Positions 15,853 to 21,462 of a stretch of 21,462 nucleotides of DNA are shown here, piece by piece. The translations under genes were made by a program, and so were the position numbers. The stretch spans positions 1 to 21,462 of the forward strand of contig CAZUYD010000031.1 of NCBI GenBank assembly GCA_964624825.1, read 5' to 3'. Within the stretch, counting starts at the first letter, position 1, and each line of letters opens with the position of its first letter. The notes under the pieces were generated by a model. That model ran no database searches. It saw only the letters and a list, made by a program, of their open reading frames with translations, and had not been told where the DNA came from. Source of the DNA: Enorma sp964624825 (GTDB lineage Bacteria > Actinomycetota > Coriobacteriia > Coriobacteriales > Coriobacteriaceae).

Positions 15853-16218
15853 TGAAACTCCTTCAAGTCGTTCGTTTAAACTGCATACGCGCCCATTCTA
15901 GCAGGAATGCTTCGCATACACACAATCAGCAGGCGACGTGCAGACGGTATGGACATGAACTCGATGCGCAGCCTCAGCGATGCGCTTTCCCCGCTGAGCG
16001 ATGCGACGTGATGCGCAACCCCGGCGCGACGCCCTCCCGGCGCGACGCAGCATGCGCGGGCGAGACATCGGCCGACAATTGGCTGCCTGGCCGCCAAACA
16101 GGGCGCGCAACACGCACGGGCGGACATGCCGCGCGCTGCGATATGCCCGCCCTCGATTCACCGGGGATGCCGAGCAAGCAGCTGCCTGCCCGTTATACTT
16201 GAGTCTGCAAAAAGCCCG
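15853..16218. other. Gene-free stretch between the tkt fragment and ftsE
   Basis: A stretch of 366 bases holding the ftsE promoter at one end. Elsewhere I see a 7-bp hairpin (CTCAGCG 15973-15979 with CGCTGAG 15992-15998), and a 13-base direct repeat, CCCGGCGCGACGC, at 16020 and 16036. No gene, tRNA or T-tract terminator is convincing. It may be partly decayed sequence related to the neighbouring transketolase relic. Confidence 0.6.
15895..15903 (-). promoter_or_regulatory. Extended -10 promoter of ftsEX
   Basis: The minus strand reads TGCTAGAAT, an extended -10 (TGn plus TAGAAT, five of six matches to TATAAT). A weak -35 (TTGTGT) lies 19 bases further up. The predicted start near 15888 gives a leader of about 36 bases before the AAGGAG and GTG of ftsE, which supports the long FtsE start. 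Confidence 0.6.
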
Positions 16219-16713
16219 CTACCTTTGAAGCGCCTCGCGCACGCGGCCGGCGATGCCTGCCGCATCGAGCCCGTAGAAAGATAGGAGCTCGGACGCGGCA
16301 CCCGACTGGCCGAACGTCGTCATGCCCAGCCGCGCAACCGGCACGGGATGCTGCTCGCAGAGCAGCTCGGCCACCGCAGAGCCCATGCCGCCGTAGATGC
16401 TGTGCTCTTCGACCGTGAGCACGCGGCCGCACTTGGCGGCGGAGGCGATAATGGTCTTCTCGTCGAGCGGCTTTATGCTCACGGCATCGACGACCTCGGC
16501 GGATATGCCTTCCTCGGCAAGGGCCTCGGCCGCCTGGAACGCTTGGGCAGCCTCGACGCCGCAGGCCATGATCGAGATGTCCACCCCCTCGCGCAGCACG
16601 TTCGCGAACGCTTCGCCGCAGGCAAAGCCCTCGTCATGCACCTCGGGCAGGGGTTCGCGACCCAGCCGCACATAGAAGGGCCCGAGAGTCGTCGCGGCCA
16701 GGCGGATGGCGCA
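16219..16713 (-). pseudogene. Transketolase C-terminal fragment (5'-truncated)
   Basis: About 165 residues match the end of a transketolase C-terminal subunit: GPFYVRLGREPLPEV, then REGVDISIMACGVEA, EALAEEGISAEVVDAVSIKPLD and CGRVLTVEEHSIYGGMGSAVAELL, ending at a TAG. These are the last strand of the pyrimidine-binding domain and the C-terminal domain. The first roughly 150 residues of that subunit, including the parts that contact thiamine diphosphate, are missing, and the frame merges without a start codon into unrelated sequence toward prfB. An in-frame GTG within the match is the only possible start, and no SD was noted. The reading frame is otherwise intact, so truncation looks recent. 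No N-terminal partner subunit is nearby. Fragment boundaries are approximate on the 5' side. Confidence 0.75.
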
Positions 16714-16840
16714 TCGCGCACCGTAAGGCCGTTCGACACCATGAAGACGCCCATGGCACACCCGCGGCAGCACTTCCCCGCAACCAGCATATAGAGGGTG
16801 TTCAGAGATGACAGACAGTGGCGGAGCCGCCGCGCTTGAG

Positions 16841-17988
16841 CTACTCGCCGGCAGGAGCGTTGTCGGCGCCGCTGGTGACCCAGCGATGATAGCCGATGAT
16901 AAACGGGTCGAGGTCGCCTTCATCGAGTACGCCCTCCACGTTTCCCGTCTCCACGCCCGTGCGCAGATCCTTCACCATCTGGTATGGATACAGCACATAG
17001 CTGCGAATCTGGTTGCCGAACCCAATGTCGGTCTTGGGACCGCGAATCTCGTCGAGCTTGTCCTCGCGCTTCTGCAGTTCGAGCTCATAGAGGCGCGCTT
17101 TCAAGATCTCCATGCACGCTGCCTTGTTCTGGATCTGGCTGCGCTCATTTTGGCAGGTGACCACAATACCCGTCGGCAGGTGCGTCACGCGCACCGCGGA
17201 GTCGGTGGTGTTGACCCCCTGGCCGCCCGGACCGCTCGCATGGTACACGTCCACGCGAATGTCATCGGGAGCGACCTCGATGTCGATGTCGTCGGGCAGC
17301 ACCGGAATGACCTCGACGCCCGCGAAGGTGGTCTGACGGCGCTTCTTCGCGTCCGTGGGGCTGATGCGCACCAGGCGGTGCACGCCCGCCTCGGCGCGCA
17401 GCATGCCGAACGCGTCCTTGCCCTCCACGGTGAAGGTGGCGCGGTCGATGCCGATGACCTCGGCGGCGGGGCAATCGTTGATGGTGACCTTCCAGCCGCG
17501 GCGCGCGCAGTACTTCATGTACATCTTGAAGAGCATGAAGGTCCAGTCCTGCGCCTCGAGCCCGCCTTGCCCCGGCTTGATGGTCACGATGGCGCTGCCG
17601 TGGTCGAACTCACTGGTGAACCAGCTCGAAAGCTCGAGTTGGTCAATCGAGCGGCCGAGCGCTTCGGCCGTCGCCGTGGCCTCGGCGACGAACTCCGCAG
17701 CGTCGTCACCGCCCCCCATCTCGGAGGCAAGCTCCAACGCGGCGCGCGCGTCGGCGAGCTGCGCACGCGCGGTATCGACCACCTGCAAATCGTCGCGCAC
17801 GGCGGAAAGCTCGGCCATGATGGCGCGCGCGTGCTCGGCGTCATCCCAAAAGCCCGGCGCGGCGCTTTCGCGCTCGAGCTCTCCCGCGCGGCCGCGCTTC
17901 TCGTCCATATGCAGGTACGACTCGATCTCGGCCAGGCGCGTCTCGAGCGCCGCAAGCCCTTCCTGGGTAATCTGCTCGGTGTCGGCCA

Positions 17989-17989
<1 letters not shown>
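16841..17989 (-). CDS. prfB: Peptide chain release factor 2 (RF2)
   Basis: A 382-residue class I release factor, recognising UGA and UAA in the ribosome and triggering peptide release through its GGQ loop. It has the N-terminal helical domain, the GLEAQDW segment (about 143-149), the codon-recognition domain and the GPGGQGVNTTDS catalytic loop with GGQ at 255-257. The stop-codon tripeptide, SPF in E. coli and B. subtilis RF2, reads SPT here (210-212, codons AGC CCC ACG). There is no in-frame stop after ESYLH at the position where many prfB genes carry a programmed +1 frameshift, so the gene is read straight through. The ATG was chosen because it overlaps the secA stop by one base (TGATG) with AGGAA upstream; a start 16 codons earlier is possible but lies inside secA. 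Confidence 0.95.
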
Positions 17990-20805
<2,816 letters not shown>

Positions 20806-20925
20806 GTGACTTCCTTTTTACAAGATGCTGAGCATGCGCCCCCGGCATCCTCAGCTGGACAGACTCAGAACTGCTTAACTCTATCCCTACGAGCTGGCAC
20901 CGGCATCCCGAACGCATATGCCCCA

Positions 20926-21008
20926 CAGAGAAACCACGGCGCAGGCGGCGGGGTGCCGCTTGCCTGTTACGGGGCACAGACGTGCAGAGAAGCCACGGTA
21001 CGGGCGGC
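20926..21008. repeat. Degenerate 24-base direct repeats, 59 bases apart
   Basis: Copies at 20926-20949 and 20985-21008 share 20 of 24 positions (CAGAGAA-CCACGG core). They lie in the secA upstream region. Two copies alone could be chance or a relic of duplication; a regulatory role is speculative. Confidence 0.5.
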
Positions 21009-21102
21009 ACGCGTCGGAGCATGGCACGCGCGACCGCAGGCTAAAGCCGCATGCAAAAGGGTCGAACGCACTGCGTCCGCCCCTGAAAGGCAACGTGTCT
21101 AA

Positions 21103-21134
21103 GAGACGGGCGAAAGGCGAGACGGGTGAAAGGC
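21103..21134. repeat. 16-base tandem repeat
   Basis: GAGACGGGCGAAAGGC (21103-21118) is followed directly by GAGACGGGTGAAAGGC (21119-21134), differing at one base. A third partial match to the CTGAAAGGC end occurs at 21083-21091. It lies in the gene-free region upstream of secA. Confidence 0.7.
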
Positions 21135-21270
21135 CGCGCGCCTGCCTGCCCATTGAGCACATCGAGGCGCCGGGCGATCATAAGCCCGCGCTGCAGCGCC
21201 CCTTCCTTCCTTAGAGGCTCATGCCCGCGAGAGCGCCGAGCAGAGGCTGCAATCGATCGACTCGAAAGAG

Positions 21271-21300
21271 CGATGGCCGCACTGATAAAGGCGGCCATCG
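21271..21300. other. Perfect 10-bp hairpin upstream of secA
   Basis: CGATGGCCGC (21271-21280) and GCGGCCATCG (21291-21300) are perfect inverse complements around a 10-base loop. On the minus strand it is followed by CTCTTTCG, a weak T-tract, so it may be a terminator or a leader-RNA stem. Confidence 0.6.
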
Positions 21301-21370
21301 CGAATCCTTCTGCTGAGCAGATGGGCTTTCAAATTGAGCTGCCGGCATCGCGCAGCCGAGCGACGCAGCG

Positions 21371-21403
21371 AAAGGGCCCGGCGGCCGCGCGGCCGCCGGG
21401 CCC
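21371..21403 (-). terminator. Possible terminator of a gene beyond the right edge
   Basis: GGGCCCGGCGGCC (21374-21386) and GGCCGCCGGGCCC (21391-21403) form a perfect 13-bp GC stem with a four-base loop, followed on the minus strand by TTTCG. It lies 28 bases after a TAG at 21431, consistent with the end of an upstream minus-strand gene. The T-tract is only three bases. Confidence 0.5.
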
Positions 21404-21462
21404 CGGGGTCCGGTTTCTGGGGGGAGGGCGCTAGCGCCCCGCGCGCGTCGCGCGGTAGGCGT

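Larger units (their letters stand above)
20806..21430. other. Gene-free leader region upstream of secA
   Basis: About 625 bases without a convincing gene on either strand. From secA outward it holds a short ATGCT/AGCAT dyad, two degenerate 24-base direct repeats (20926-21008), a 16-base tandem repeat (21103-21134), a perfect 10-bp hairpin (21271-21300) and a 13-bp hairpin (21374-21403). No tRNA, RNase P RNA, SRP RNA or tmRNA signature is seen. An 85-residue frame (21041-21298, minus) with AAGGA six bases before its ATG was considered and not called. Reading inwards from the right edge on the minus strand, one frame stops with TAG at 21431, which could be the end of an upstream gene. Confidence 0.6.

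Noticed and set aside
16020..16048. 13-base direct repeat as a CRISPR or attachment site
   Set aside because: Only two copies spaced by three bases, with no cas genes, integrase or tRNA nearby.
16194..16199. TATACT on the plus strand as a promoter
   Set aside because: No -35 and no plus-strand gene downstream; it would only produce antisense RNA to the tkt fragment and prfB.
20887..21162. 91-residue frame upstream of secA as a SecM-like leader
   Set aside because: No signal peptide, no arrest-like motif that I recognise, and no Shine-Dalgarno; ends well before secA.
21041..21298. 85-residue minus-strand frame with AAGGA six bases before its ATG
   Set aside because: Low-complexity composition, no family, and it runs through a perfect hairpin and a tandem repeat; not enough to call a gene.
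21426..21439. 14-base perfect palindrome near the right edge
   Set aside because: GGGCGCTAGCGCCC overlaps a likely stop codon in very GC-rich DNA; no support for an operator or attachment site.

Overview
The window is high-GC DNA whose gene content and protein sequences fit the class Coriobacteriia (Actinomycetota), probably a Collinsella- or Olsenella-like gut anaerobe. This is a judgement from remembered protein sequences and gene order, not a database result. All convincing genes lie on the minus strand, so the text order is the reverse of transcription.

In transcription order from the right edge: a 600-base gene-free leader with hairpins and short repeats; secA; prfB (RF2), coupled to secA by a one-base TGATG overlap; a 5'-truncated transketolase C-terminal fragment; ftsE and ftsX (14-base overlap); rnr (RNase R); a TPR-like protein; smpB (overlapping the TPR gene by 14 bases); a rubredoxin with its own terminator; an intracellular-type GH13 alpha-glucanase; a possible 39-residue leader ORF; a very large recJ gene fused to a RecQ-like helicase; a bifunctional (p)ppGpp synthetase/hydrolase; an MBL-fold hydrolase; and a class II fructose-bisphosphate aldolase.

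The genes form functional groups. secA, prfB, ftsEX, rnr and smpB cover protein export, translation termination, division-site signalling, RNA decay and rescue of stalled ribosomes. RNase R and SmpB act together in trans-translation in other bacteria. The recJ-helicase, rel and MBL genes are tightly packed and look like one operon linking DNA repair with the stringent response. The aldolase and the GH13 enzyme are carbon metabolism.

There is no mobile element, CRISPR array, tRNA or rRNA that I can support. The most notable items are the single-chain RecJ-RecQ-like fusion with both sets of catalytic motifs intact, an FtsE with a disordered-looking N-terminal extension of about 170 residues, an RF2 whose stop-codon-reading SPF tripeptide reads SPT, the transketolase relic between prfB and ftsE, and the structured gene-free leader upstream of secA.
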